A stretch of DNA of 64,000 bases, from assembly GCA_023374045.1 (NCBI GenBank), contig CM041776.1, forward strand, positions 120,547,000 to 120,610,999, given 5' to 3'. Below are positions 35,801 through 45,460 of this stretch, piece by piece (positions within the stretch are counted from its first letter, which is position 1; each line of letters begins with the position of its first letter). The position numbers and the translations under genes were made by a program. Source of the DNA: Limonium bicolor (taxonomy: Eukaryota > Streptophyta > Magnoliopsida > Caryophyllales > Plumbaginaceae). The notes under the pieces are model-generated. The model was given only the letters and a program-made list of their open reading frames with translations, was not told the DNA's origin and made no database searches.

Positions 35801-36673
35801 CGGGTGGGACGGGTTGAGTCGGTGTAGGTCGGGCCGAGGTACCGACTTACATGAGTATGAGTAAGTAAGCAAGAATGAGTAAGTAAGTAAGTGAAAGTAA
35901 GTAAGTAAAGTAAGAGCAAGTGATGTGTAATGAGTAAGAGTAATATAAGCATACCGATAACCCGGATGCGTAATTGTTAACACCGTGAAGGTGTAAGGTA
36001 AGTGTGTAATTGCAATGTTGCCTTGAATTGTGTAATGTATTGTATATGCATGTATGTTGTATGCGAAGCATGTTTGTATGAAATAAATGAACCGCATGCC
36101 TATTCGACTTAAATAGTCGGCGTGCCCTAGCTAGCACGCGGTATATGCAGAATTTATGCGCAGCTTTTGCTGAGCCCTTGGGGCGATGTTTTTACTACAC
36201 GCAGGTACACGAGAAGGGTGAAGATGATGAAGACTTAGATAGATTTATTTTGGGTTGTAATTAATGAATTGTGAATGGTGTACTAAGTTGTACACGGCTA
36301 GGAGCTTTTTGATTAGCCGGTGTACCATGGGGGACACCTTTTTGGATATTGATAGGATGGTGAAGTGGTATAGATGAGTAGTTGGTAGAAACTCATTATT
36401 TTTTGTAAACTTGGGAATGATGTAATTGAATACTTTGGCACTCGGTAATCCACTAATGTAAGTATTTGTTCTTGGTATCGGTAAGTAACGTAGTAGCTCG
36501 GTATACTATGATCATCAGACCGGGACTGTAAGTAATGTAAGCCTTGCTAGCCGTATGGGCGGTTTAGCGGCGTTGTATCACCCACCATAGTAGTAGGTAT
36601 TTTCCGCTGCGAGTAGCTTTGATTATTGGGATGATTGGAAGGTAAGCATAGGATTAACGGTAGGGGTGTTACA
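32870..36673 (+). mobile_element. Solo LTR, 3804 bp, plus orientation, in LINE RT
   Basis: It starts TGAAATACCCCG and ends GGGGTGTTACA, flanked by a perfect 5 bp duplication GCTGC (32865-32869 and 36674-36678). It has no internal domain. It is the same family as 27992-31976 but in the opposite orientation; the first 100 bp are roughly 90% alike by eye. The minisatellite has five units here rather than seven, which accounts for most of the 181 bp length difference. The LINE frame resumes directly after it. Confidence 0.85.
34740..35075. repeat. Minisatellite, GACCGACC hairpin unit, five copies
   Basis: Reverse-oriented counterpart of the array at 29625-30100. Units read AATGGACCGACCTTGGGACC, then GGACTTGCAAGGTCGGTCG, with diverged linkers. 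The outermost units are the most degenerate. Confidence 0.8.
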
Positions 36674-38010
36674 GCTGCTGCACTTCACACACCCCTTAAT
36701 GGACAGCATCCGTAAAGCCATCACATCTGGAGTAGTAAATCCCTCTCGTTTGCGGGTAGGCTTGTTGTCATCCAAAGCACTCTCTTTGGTATTGTTGGCT
36801 TCTGGGCCTCCTGTATCGCTATCCCTAAGTCTGTCATTAAAGGGTCAACAAGTGCTTTTGATCATTCCTTGGTCAGGAGAGGCAGAAAGCAGCTCCGCTC
36901 CTCCAGTGGCTTGGAGCTCCACCACAAACACTAAGAAAAATGGTGGTCTAGGGCTTAAGGACATCCATCAATGGAACTTGTGCTTCATGCTCAAGACTAT
37001 CTCATCTCAGCCATCGCCCACGACTCGGAGCGCCTTTGGATCCAATGGACCATAAGCTCTTCCTGCCCAATCTTACCATATGGACGACCGCTGCTAAAGG
37101 GATGATCCATGGATCTGGAAAGCTATCCTTCATGCTAGGGATTGGTGGATTGAGCAATGTGGGTCATCCAATGATGCATACTCCCTCTTCCACTCCTATC
37201 CTAGCCGCCCTAGGGTCATCTTATTCTATAATTATGTCTCTACCCCTCTCCGACCCTTCCCCTGGTTCAATATCTGCTGGAACACTTGGGCTGTCCCCAA
37301 GGCTAAATTTATCTATAGGTATCTCTAAAAGGTAGACTTAAAACCTGCGATAAGCTCCAATCGTGGGGCATTTGTCTTGCTAACAGGTGCTGGCTCTGTG
37401 AGCGTGCTCAGGAGACAGCGACCATCTCTTTTTCCATGCAGGTACTCGAGCAGAGTTTGGTGGATCACCTATGACTGGCTGGGTATCCTCACGAACAGGA
37501 GTAGCCTCCGTAGCTGCTCAGACTGGATCAATCGATATTACAAGAGACGGCGCCCAACGGATCTAGTGAAGAGAGCGGCTGTCGCCAACGTTGTCTACCA
37601 TCTCTGGATTGAAAGATGCAAATAAGCCATGGCCAACCAAGCCAGAGACCCTTCTCTCATAATTTCTGACATCAAGGCGGCCATGAAGGCTATCATATGG
37701 AAGAAAATGAATACATCCAGTACAGACTTTGATTGGCTTGATAGAGTCCTCTGCTCTTAGGAGCTTTTTGTATGTTGGTATCCCTTTTTGTATATCCATG
37801 TATTGGTATTTTGCAGTTGGCCTTGGGAATTTCTTGTCAGCGTATCGCTGCTTTTGTCTAGTGCTGGGAGGGTTTTGTAAATCCACCCTCCTCTTGCTGT
37901 GATGGCCCTATTTATTCTCAGATACATAGACCTTCTATGTATCTAACTATCATGTAACTCTTTACCATTTATATATTCATCATTTATTTAAAAAAAAAAT
38001 ATGCCTACTA

Positions 38011-38698
38011 CGACCAAAAGCTGCTATTAATATATAGTTTATTTATGTTATTAGATATTTGTTCGCCCCCATAACATTTTATAAAATATCACCATGATAT
38101 CATCACATTCTATTGGATTCAATTTTACTTATATTATATGTAATATTTTTCAATAATTATATTGTAAAAATCGCTTTTAGTCTATAGTATATAAGAAAGC
38201 TCTTAATATTTTTATTTTAGTACATAGTCTAAAGTAAACCAGATTATTATGTCAGTCGTAGTAATCAGGTACTCTACTATCCATAATACGTGTTTTAGTT
38301 TTTAATTACAGATTTGTATAAATTAAAATAATATTAGAATTACTTAAAGTCATTTTTAGAAGAAGTTTTTACTAGTTTAGAACTATTGTTCTATATTATT
38401 GACATTAACTTACAATTTTGTATACCCGTTTTTTAAACGAGAAATAATAAAGGTAAAATAAACTTCTTATTATCTATTTATACATTTCAATTTGTATAAT
38501 TTTTATGTCAAACTATATAACTAATATCAATTTTTAAAATATATAAAAATTTTATATTAATTTTAAAATTAAAATTAATTTTAAAATATTAATTAATATT
38601 ATAAAAAAAATTCTTGCCCCCCTTAAATAAATTTTCTGGCTCCGCCCTAACTAGCTCGCATCCATTGTGTAAATCTATTTAAGTAGCCTTTCTTATGT
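38011..38698. other. AT-rich repeat-like sequence ending CTGGCTCCGCC
   Basis: Non-coding and very AT-rich. The end near 38636-38651 reads CTGGCTCCGCCCTAA; its reverse complement GGCGGAGCCAG resembles the terminus of a common plant DNA-transposon-derived repeat. The opposite end was not found, so the element cannot be bounded. Confidence 0.3.
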
Positions 38699-38947
38699 TT
38701 ATTGCAACATGGTTTTTAACATTAAGCCAATGGTAATACCGAATAATAAGGCGGGGAGGAAGTCCAAAGCGCTGAAGTGGCAAGATTGGTTCGTCCTGAC
38801 GTAATAATTTTCAGGGTCAGATATGTGAAATGAGTATACCAAGCCACAAATTAGAACCCGTTCCACAAACGCAGGAAATCCTGCTTTTGCTTTAATCCTC
38901 CTGTGGTTAGCAAATGTGGTGCTGCCAACCATACAATGGTCAGACAA
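38699..38947 (-). other. Orphan 82-codon open frame with hydrophobic C-terminus
   Basis: This open frame begins at a TTG codon, so the true start would be upstream or in another exon. It reads AGFPAFVERVLICGLVYSFHISD and ends DFLPALLFGITIGLML, a plausible membrane segment, before KTMLQ-stop. Codon composition is more protein-like than in the surrounding AT-rich DNA. I do not recognise the family. It may be a fragment of a host membrane protein gene, possibly carried by a transposon, or it may be chance. Confidence 0.3.
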
Positions 38948-39840
38948 TATTCCAATAACAGATTGACAACTGTGTGCTAATCAACCAAAAAAAAAAAAAT
39001 CGTGGCAAGCGAACGGCGCCTTAAACATAGTACAGTACATTTTGAGTCATCAATCATTGATGAATTCCTTTCTTTCCATGTATATATATATATCTAAACT
39101 AGAAGATGGATGTAATAGCAGTAGTAGTAAATTCGAAAGACATGCCCATGACACTTTTTCATGATATTACGTACTGGACAATAATTTGTCGTCTCTCTGT
39201 ATATGTATAAAATCACGGTGAATTGAACTGCTGCTCTGAGTTTTCTATTCAGGGAAACTTTTGGCTTTTATGATGAAGGATATATCATTGAACTATAATT
39301 GTAACGTTACTTGGAAAGGAAGGTAGCGAGTAGTAGTTGATAACGCATGCATGGGATTGGCAGCTGACTTCCTTCTTTACCTACCGTTCATAGTATGGCT
39401 ATGCTGCCCCTATTCATTTCCATTTGAGAATGTTTCACTAAACGCTGATCATTAAATTTCTGTTCAAACTCTATAAACGCGTCAACCAACCCAAAGTACA
39501 ATTTATACCATATATATATAAAACGAAAGGTGAGAAGAGTATTCTCATTTCTCATATTTAAGTAACTTCGTATCTACCCGTCTCATTATATATCTAAGTA
39601 TAAATGATATAGTTATAAAGAACTACACGCAAACAGTTTTTTTTTTCTTTACGTAATTACCCTATTTGGTCTATCCTACACCCTTTATCTGTGAAAACTC
39701 TCATAACCTCCCCAGACTCTTTATTAATTAGAGATCGTTGATATTTTGTATTCCTACCACTCAAAGGTTGATATTGTGTACTATATAACGATGTATAATG
39801 GAATACAAAACTGATGACTATATTGTCTACTATTCTCTCT
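38948..39840. other. Intergenic, possible terminus of a small DNA element
   Basis: No gene is seen. Near 39000-39024, GGCAAGCGAACGGCGCC is followed by TTA. Its reverse complement, GGCGCCGTTCGCTTGCC preceded by TAA, resembles a Tourist-type end, but no partner end was found. Confidence 0.3.
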
Positions 39841-42800
39841 CTTATTCTCTCAATGTTATAACACATTATCAACACAATAGACTCTACTAAAATATATTCT
39901 TCTATCTACCATACATCATCAACAAAGATCACTGCCGCTTTTTCTTATAGTTAGGGCTTAAGGCTCTTTTATTAATAAAGAGTGGTATATATTAGGTCTC
40001 ATTAAAACCTCCATAGGCAAAACCCTTGGGAAAAAGCCCAGGGAGGAAAAAGAGTACCCACCACTAGAAATTACATTCTAACGTCGAAGCTAGAGATTTC
40101 AACACGACATCAACAAATCTTGACTAAAGTACCAAAATACAAACCGAGATTACTATGTCACCCTACCAATCCAATCCTTGCTACCTCACACATCACCCTC
40201 CAAAAGTGTCAACAGCGATAAAAACACTGCATTAATGAGAATGTCTTTCACCACTCCTATATCTATTCCTCATCCCCCTTAACACCTCTCCCTCCTGATC
40301 TTCCTTGACTTGGTACTTTTCCCATGATAGACTTGATTTCACTATGTTGAGTCTCAACAAAACGCAGTATTGAGCTCTTCAGGCTTTGAATTCCTCCCTT
40401 ATCTTCCATTGTTCTTCTCTAGAACCAATCCCCTTATGTTTTGTAGATCAATTGTCCCCTTCTATCTTTCGTTGATTGCTTGTATGAGATTGGATTTGCT
40501 TGACGAAGTTTGACTTCGTGAGATCTGGATTTGGCACTTGGCACCCCAGTAGCAACATTAGGTCAATGCAATTTCCTGCTTCTATACAAAGTTCATCACC
40601 AAAGCAAGAATCACAACTCAATTGAAACTAATCAAGGAAGTTTGTTACCCACAGTGCAACAAGGATCTTATCGTGCATCTCCGGAAGGAGTTTTTGGTGA
40701 CTTTGTGAATCTGTGTTGACGAAAAGTATGTTGAAGTCGCATCTGATGTATTCTTTGCTGAATACAAAGGGAGTAAGTAAGTTTAATCAATTTTTACCGG
40801 CATAATTTTTTTAACAAGCAGGTAAGTCAGACACAACTCAAAATAATTTATATAAACGTGTATATGTGTTTTTAAATCAAAGAAGAAATCCTTATTTTCT
40901 TTTGTTTATGAAGTTTCACGTTTTTAAGAAAGAAAAATGTTAAAAGGATTGATTTTATGAGATTCTGCTGAGTCAAGTTTTTTTATTGAATAAAAGAAAC
41001 TTTTAGAAAAGGTAAAAAAATGCAATAAAGGAAAGAAAGATCTTTGATGAAAATATATTGTTATAGTTTTTGAAGAACTGTTAGTTGAATTGCTGAAGAA
41101 CTATATGTTTTGTAGTATAATGATTTTTGCATAATCACTCTCTCAAAGTAATATTCGACTTTATATATTTTCGTTTTGAGAAGTGAACCATCTAATATGG
41201 TATGACTCCTCCCTTCATTCCATCCAATTTTATTTTATTTTATGGTTGACAAAAGTATTTCCATAAGGATGGGTTTGAGTTACTGTTTATGAGGCAATCC
41301 CTTTTGAGATAGTAAAAAAAGTGATATTACCTTATGCAAGATGTTGCCCTAGAGGTTAAGAATTTTCTTATGTGACCACTGAAAAGGAGGTTGCAAAATT
41401 ATAATATTACCTCGTACAAGATGGTGCACTTGAGGTAAATAATTGTGCTCCCTCGTGCAAGATGAGTACGTTTAAGGTAAGGTCGTAATACTAGATCATC
41501 AAAAACGAATGTACTTGAGGTTCAGGATTAAAAGATCCGTATACGTCCTCGTGCAAGATGAATGCACTGGAGGAACAAAATAAAAGGATCATGTTATTCA
41601 ATCATATACGAGCATTGGAGGTTGAGAATTATAGTGTACTTTCCCTTCATGTGAAATTATGCTCTTGAGGTTGAGAGTTGTAAGATCTTTATGCTCCCTC
41701 GTGCAAGATAATTGCATTGCTGGTTAAGAATGATAAATTATTATCTTCCACTCATGCAAGACTATGCATTTGAGATGGATTGGCTTAAAAATGGTCAACA
41801 TTATGCCACAGTATTGCCATTGTAACTGGATTCTTCCAGCAATTATCAAAAAAAAAATAAGATGAACCAAATTGTAAAAGTTCTTGGAGAGCTAGATAGT
41901 TTTTGAAGATTTAATGGTAACTCTATACAAAGTAACTTTGGTATAAGTTACATGGTCTCCCAAGTAACCATTGAGGAGTTACATTTGAGGATTATTATGG
42001 AAAAAATAAAGAGTTTCCCAGTGAATTTCCAACCTAATCTCTGAAATGCTAATGTGTATCATGCATGATTATGAAAGAACTTGAGCTTGAGGTTGATTTT
42101 GGCAAGATCTATCTGCAAGATCATTGATGATATGGGAACTAAAAGCTTGAATTAGCTTATGAAAATGACCATTTTATCTTGTAAAGGTCGATTGTAGAAA
42201 AATGCTATAATCTATGACAGATTATTGTACATCCGTACATGGTTAGACCATGTACAAAAGGAAAATGTTTACAATTGACATCATGGTAGACCATCACATA
42301 TCCCTGAATGATATTGTTAAGATGATGTCATTATTGATGAAAAAGTGTTAAGGTTTCATCCTTAATACATGTATAAAGTGCAAAAGACACACTATAGTAC
42401 ATGAATTTTTACATATTTTATAAGCATGCTTTGGGTATTGGTTATTCATGGATACTCTAAAGGAATAAAATATGGTACGTTGAACCATCTTCGTAATCTA
42501 TAATAGATTCACGATCGTGTTGTGAGTCATTGAATGACAAAGAGTCATACTTTATCGATAATGTTATAATGCATAACTGAAAATGTTTTATATACAACTC
42601 TATAGTCTATAAGAGACTATGAAGAATGAGACGTGAATTTTAAAAGATCTTCATTATGTTCCTTGAGGGGATAAGAATAAACATTGAATCTGTACTTTTA
42701 ATGATAAAGTATGCTCATATTGATGGGAAAACAAGCAAAACATGTGCCAAGCTATATAAGTTGATATAACATAGATCCAATCCCATAAAGCCCAAAAGAA

Positions 42801-43460
42801 TAAGGGGGGGGGGGGGTCACTAACGTGCGGTTAGTGTACAATAAAATTTCATTATAAGAAACGGGAAAATGGGTCATTCATGAGAAAAGTGACGTCGGAT
42901 CACTAGTTTTCTAAACTATCAAGAACTTCCAAGTTCTTACTCGAGTGACAATAGTTCATATAAGATATAGTAAGATCATACAAAAGGAAGGGGATGGAAA
43001 TTTTTATACCCCTTGAAATATCATGGATTGATTATGGGCGGAAAAATTACCATGTGGACCTTTGAGAAATATATGATGTTTGATACATCAAATAATGGTC
43101 ACATGAAGTATTGTATTCATTGGACTATTGATTTAGAAAAATCTAGCTATAATGAAATTATCAATGTGATTTGAGATTAAAGTTGAAAAATGTAATGGTA
43201 TTGAGTAACTTATACTCCCACTAAGAATGACCTTATTAAGTCGCTAATTTTGTAGAGCAAAGAAAAAAAAGTTAGACAACTGGGTTTGTGTCTATACCTC
43301 CCCCATTAAAAATATCAAAAGGGTTGTAAAAAGGAAAGTTGAGAATAATGAACTTCTTTAGTTCATAAGTATTCTCAACTTTTGAGGGAGAATGATATAA
43401 GTTTTGATATTTGACACAAAGTCTTATGAGTATATGATAAGTGGTGAAATAATGATGTTT
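39841..43460 (+). mobile_element. Degenerate LTR-retrotransposon-like region, possibly Ty1/copia
   Basis: Weak evidence. Near 39858 the text ATAACACATTATCAACAC resembles the leader just inside some plant copia LTRs. Near 43379 a purine-rich TTTTGAGGGAGAA is followed by TGATATAAG, like a polypurine tract before a 3' LTR. No frame over 62 codons survives between 40720 and 43500, and no pol motif could be read. It includes a 13-base G run at 42804-42816. It may instead be several older fragments. Confidence 0.28.
41329..41775 (+). repeat. Degenerate dispersed repeat CTCGTGCAAGATG...GCACTTGAGGT
   Basis: Seven or eight diverged copies of a motif of about 34 bp, roughly CTCCCTCGTGCAAGATGATT followed by GCACTTGAGGTTAAG, start near 41329, 41408, 41449, 41548, 41600, 41643, 41694 and 41750. 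Spacing is irregular (40-100 bp). It is non-coding. Confidence 0.55.
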
Positions 43461-43561
43461 TAATGTCTTTATACACCTTCATTAAACTTGGTGCATAGCT
43501 CATTTCACCACTTAATATAGTGTTTTTGTGATTAATAGTGAACTTATACAGTTTGATCTTT

Positions 43562-44060
43562 GAGTAAATTGCTTAGAACCCCCTTGAGGATTGGGCATAA
43601 TACAATAACCCCCTTGTTTATCATAATTATTGGTAACCACCTTGAGGTTACAGTATCTTTGACTATGAGCCCTTAACTATAATTCTATTATTAAAACGTT
43701 GACCACGTGCTGACCCATCAACTTAATGACATTATTAATGACATGCTTGACAAACAAGACTGCTTAATCAGCATTCTTATTGTCTGAAAAATGTTAACCC
43801 TACCTCGAAAATGCATCTGAATTGGGATGAAGGAGAGTTGAACGATGTTGATTAAGCAGTTTTATTGTCCAGGCCGGCATTAATAATGTGGTTAAGCTGA
43901 TTGACCAGCATGTAGTTAATGTTTTGGTAACAAAGTTATAGTTCGGGGGATCATAGTCAAAGATACTGTAACCTCAAGGTGGTTACCAATAATTATGATA
44001 AACACAAGGAGGTTAACCGTATTATGCCCATTCTTGAAGGGGGTTTCGAGTAATTTACTC
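43562..44060. mobile_element. Mutator-like foldback element, 499 bp
   Basis: The two halves are inverted repeats of about 240 bp each. The left half runs GAGTAAATTGCTTAGAACCC..., and the right half read in reverse runs GAGTAAATTACTCGAAACCC.... The stretch from GTTTATCATAATTATTGG to CAGTATCTTTGACTATGA is identical in both. A perfect 9 bp duplication TTGATCTTT flanks it (43553-43561 and 44061-44069). Long terminal repeats with a 9 bp duplication indicate a Mutator-type transposase. It is non-coding. Confidence 0.88.
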
Positions 44061-45080
44061 TTGATCTTTTGATAGGTGAAAGCTCACCTTGAGCATACTT
44101 TTGGCTCCTTTTAGAGCTAGTGGCATGCACCAACAGATTCCCCATCCTTCAAGCTTTCCAACGCCGCAAACGGGGAGCAATTCCGAGCCGTAACGAAGAT
44201 TCTAGGCCTCGCGCAAGATAGAGAAAAATGTTTCTGCAGTTGACCGACCATGGACCGACCCATGCTGGGTCGGTCGTGTAGACACCAAAAATTCTCACCC
44301 CATAAAAAAAACTTTTGAAATAACATAAAATAGGAAAGTCTTCGCCTTTCTTTTCAAAACATGTTCATGTGCATACCAAAATGAAACTGTCATTTTATCA
44401 CAAATCTTTTAAACCAATTTTCAAAGCATTCGTTGTCAAACCCGTCCCTTTTGTTACTTACTTCCTTTACCATTTTATTTTTGATTTATTTCATGTAATC
44501 GGTTCTATTTGTTCGCTTATTTATCTGCCATTTCATTTTTATTTTGAGTTCATGTTATTTTTCTACTTGTTTACTTTATCTCATTTCATTTCATTGATAA
44601 TTCTACTTGTATTTTCTTTATTAGTACTTATTTTATTTTGTCTTTATCATTATTATTTTTAGAATTATTTCCATCATTTCATGTACCTTCCGCTATTATA
44701 TTCCATACTGGCATTTCGTTTTTTCGCTTTTGTAGTTTGATGAAACTTTCATCTTATTTTATTTTGTTACTCCTTTTTACTGTTATTCGTACATATCTAA
44801 CTCAACTTCCATTTTTGGACACTCACTTGTATTTTTATTTTATCATACTAGCACTATTTTATTATTTCATGTACTTTTTATTCTTATTTCACCTATTTCA
44901 TACTTCGTAATGCCTCATTTTTTATATAATTTCATGATTCTTAAGAAAAAACATTTCATTTTGGATTTAAACCCATTCATTTCATCGTATATTTCCATTT
45001 AACACAATAGCGTTTTTAGAAATGTCATCTGATTCGAATGCGAACTTTAGTTTATTTCTTACATGTATATATTGAATTCT

Positions 45081-45152
45081 GCATAGCTCACCTGGTTAGA
45101 GTATTCATCTGGAAACTTGCCAATCTTGTGTTCGAATCCTAGTATGGGTGTC
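45081..45152 (+). ncRNA. tRNA-like Pol III promoter segment, copy 1 (degenerate)
   Basis: TAGCTCACCTGG at 45084-45095 fits the Pol III A box and GTTCGAATC at 45130-45138 fits the B box, 46 bp apart as in tRNA genes. The T-arm and acceptor stems do not pair well, so this is a tRNA-derived or SINE-like remnant rather than a working tRNA gene. Confidence 0.5.
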
Positions 45153-45225
45153 GGTATATGTTTTCTTTTTCTTAGCTCGTATTAGAATCTTACTGTTATA
45201 TCTTGCATCAGTATATTCAATATTG

Positions 45226-45300
45226 TCATAGTGCAGCTGGTAGCCTCATTTGGGAGGAGACAAATGCCCTGGGTTCAATACTTGCGAGCATCAAATGCCC
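45226..45300 (+). ncRNA. tRNA-like Pol III promoter segment, copy 2 (degenerate)
   Basis: TAGTGCAGCTGG at 45229-45240 (A box) and GTTCAATAC at 45273-45281 (B box) are 44 bp apart. This lies 145 bp downstream of copy 1. The stems are poor, so it is not a functional tRNA gene. Confidence 0.45.
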
Positions 45301-45452
45301 CTGTTTTTGTTTTTGTGTTCCTTGTCACCCAAAAGTCCTACCAGTCTGGGCCCATTTTAATAACCCAACAGCCTCACATAAGATCCATTTTTGTTACATT
45401 AGCCCAAATAAAAAACCAATTGGCCCTTGTATACAAAAACCCTAGATTTGTT

Positions 45453-45460
45453 TATAAAAG
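45453..45460 (+). promoter_or_regulatory. Candidate LTR TATA box
   Basis: TATAAAAG sits in the 5' LTR, following GTTT, in a local change from AT-rich to GC-mixed sequence. About 60 bp downstream is CCACCATGGCT, a good translation-start context, opening a Ser-rich frame of only about 20 codons. The promoter role is inferred from position and motif only. Confidence 0.35.

Larger units (their letters stand above)
26583..37640 (+). pseudogene. LINE ORF2 (endonuclease, reverse transcriptase, zf-RVT), broken
   Basis: It starts MNLAVWNVRGCN at 26583, the usual start of an APE-type endonuclease. The signatures LLETHV, WVVAGDFNNIL (about 26970) and VSDHSPM (about 27250) follow in two frames. Reverse transcriptase begins near 27715 and is cut after PGLDGYTAKFF by an LTR at 27992. 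It resumes at 31982 with [21 protein letters not shown] and the catalytic FADD (32628-32639), then GFNQGSFPYRYLGIP-like sequence, and is cut again at 32870. It resumes at 36679. The Cys/His-rich zf-RVT segment (CWLCERAQE, then LFFH in broken frame) lies about 37385-37440. It ends near 37640, with the 3' untranslated region to 37996. Confidence 0.82.
25540..37996 (+). mobile_element. L1-type LINE, 5'-truncated, split by two solo LTRs
   Basis: One retrotransposon insertion is bounded by the 14 bp direct repeat AAATATGCCTACTA at 25526-25539 and 37997-38010, with a poly(A) stretch just before the right copy. The sequence begins inside ORF1, as expected from incomplete reverse transcription, and continues through ORF2 endonuclease, reverse transcriptase and the C-terminal zf-RVT region. 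Removing the two LTR insertions (27992-31976 and 32870-36673) leaves about 4.7 kb, a plausible truncated L1 length. Both open reading frames have stops and frameshifts. Confidence 0.88.

Noticed and set aside
42804..42816. 13-base G run as a regulatory or quadruplex signal
   Set aside because: A single homopolymer in decayed DNA; it could be sequencing or slippage and has no partner runs.
44369..44910. 97- and 90-codon hydrophobic frames resembling membrane proteins
   Set aside because: Produced by a T-rich ATTT/CATTTT tract in the LTR; Phe/Leu-rich low complexity without domain signature.
45081..45300. Functional tRNA genes
   Set aside because: A and B boxes are present but acceptor and T-arm stems do not pair properly; recorded as tRNA-like remnants.
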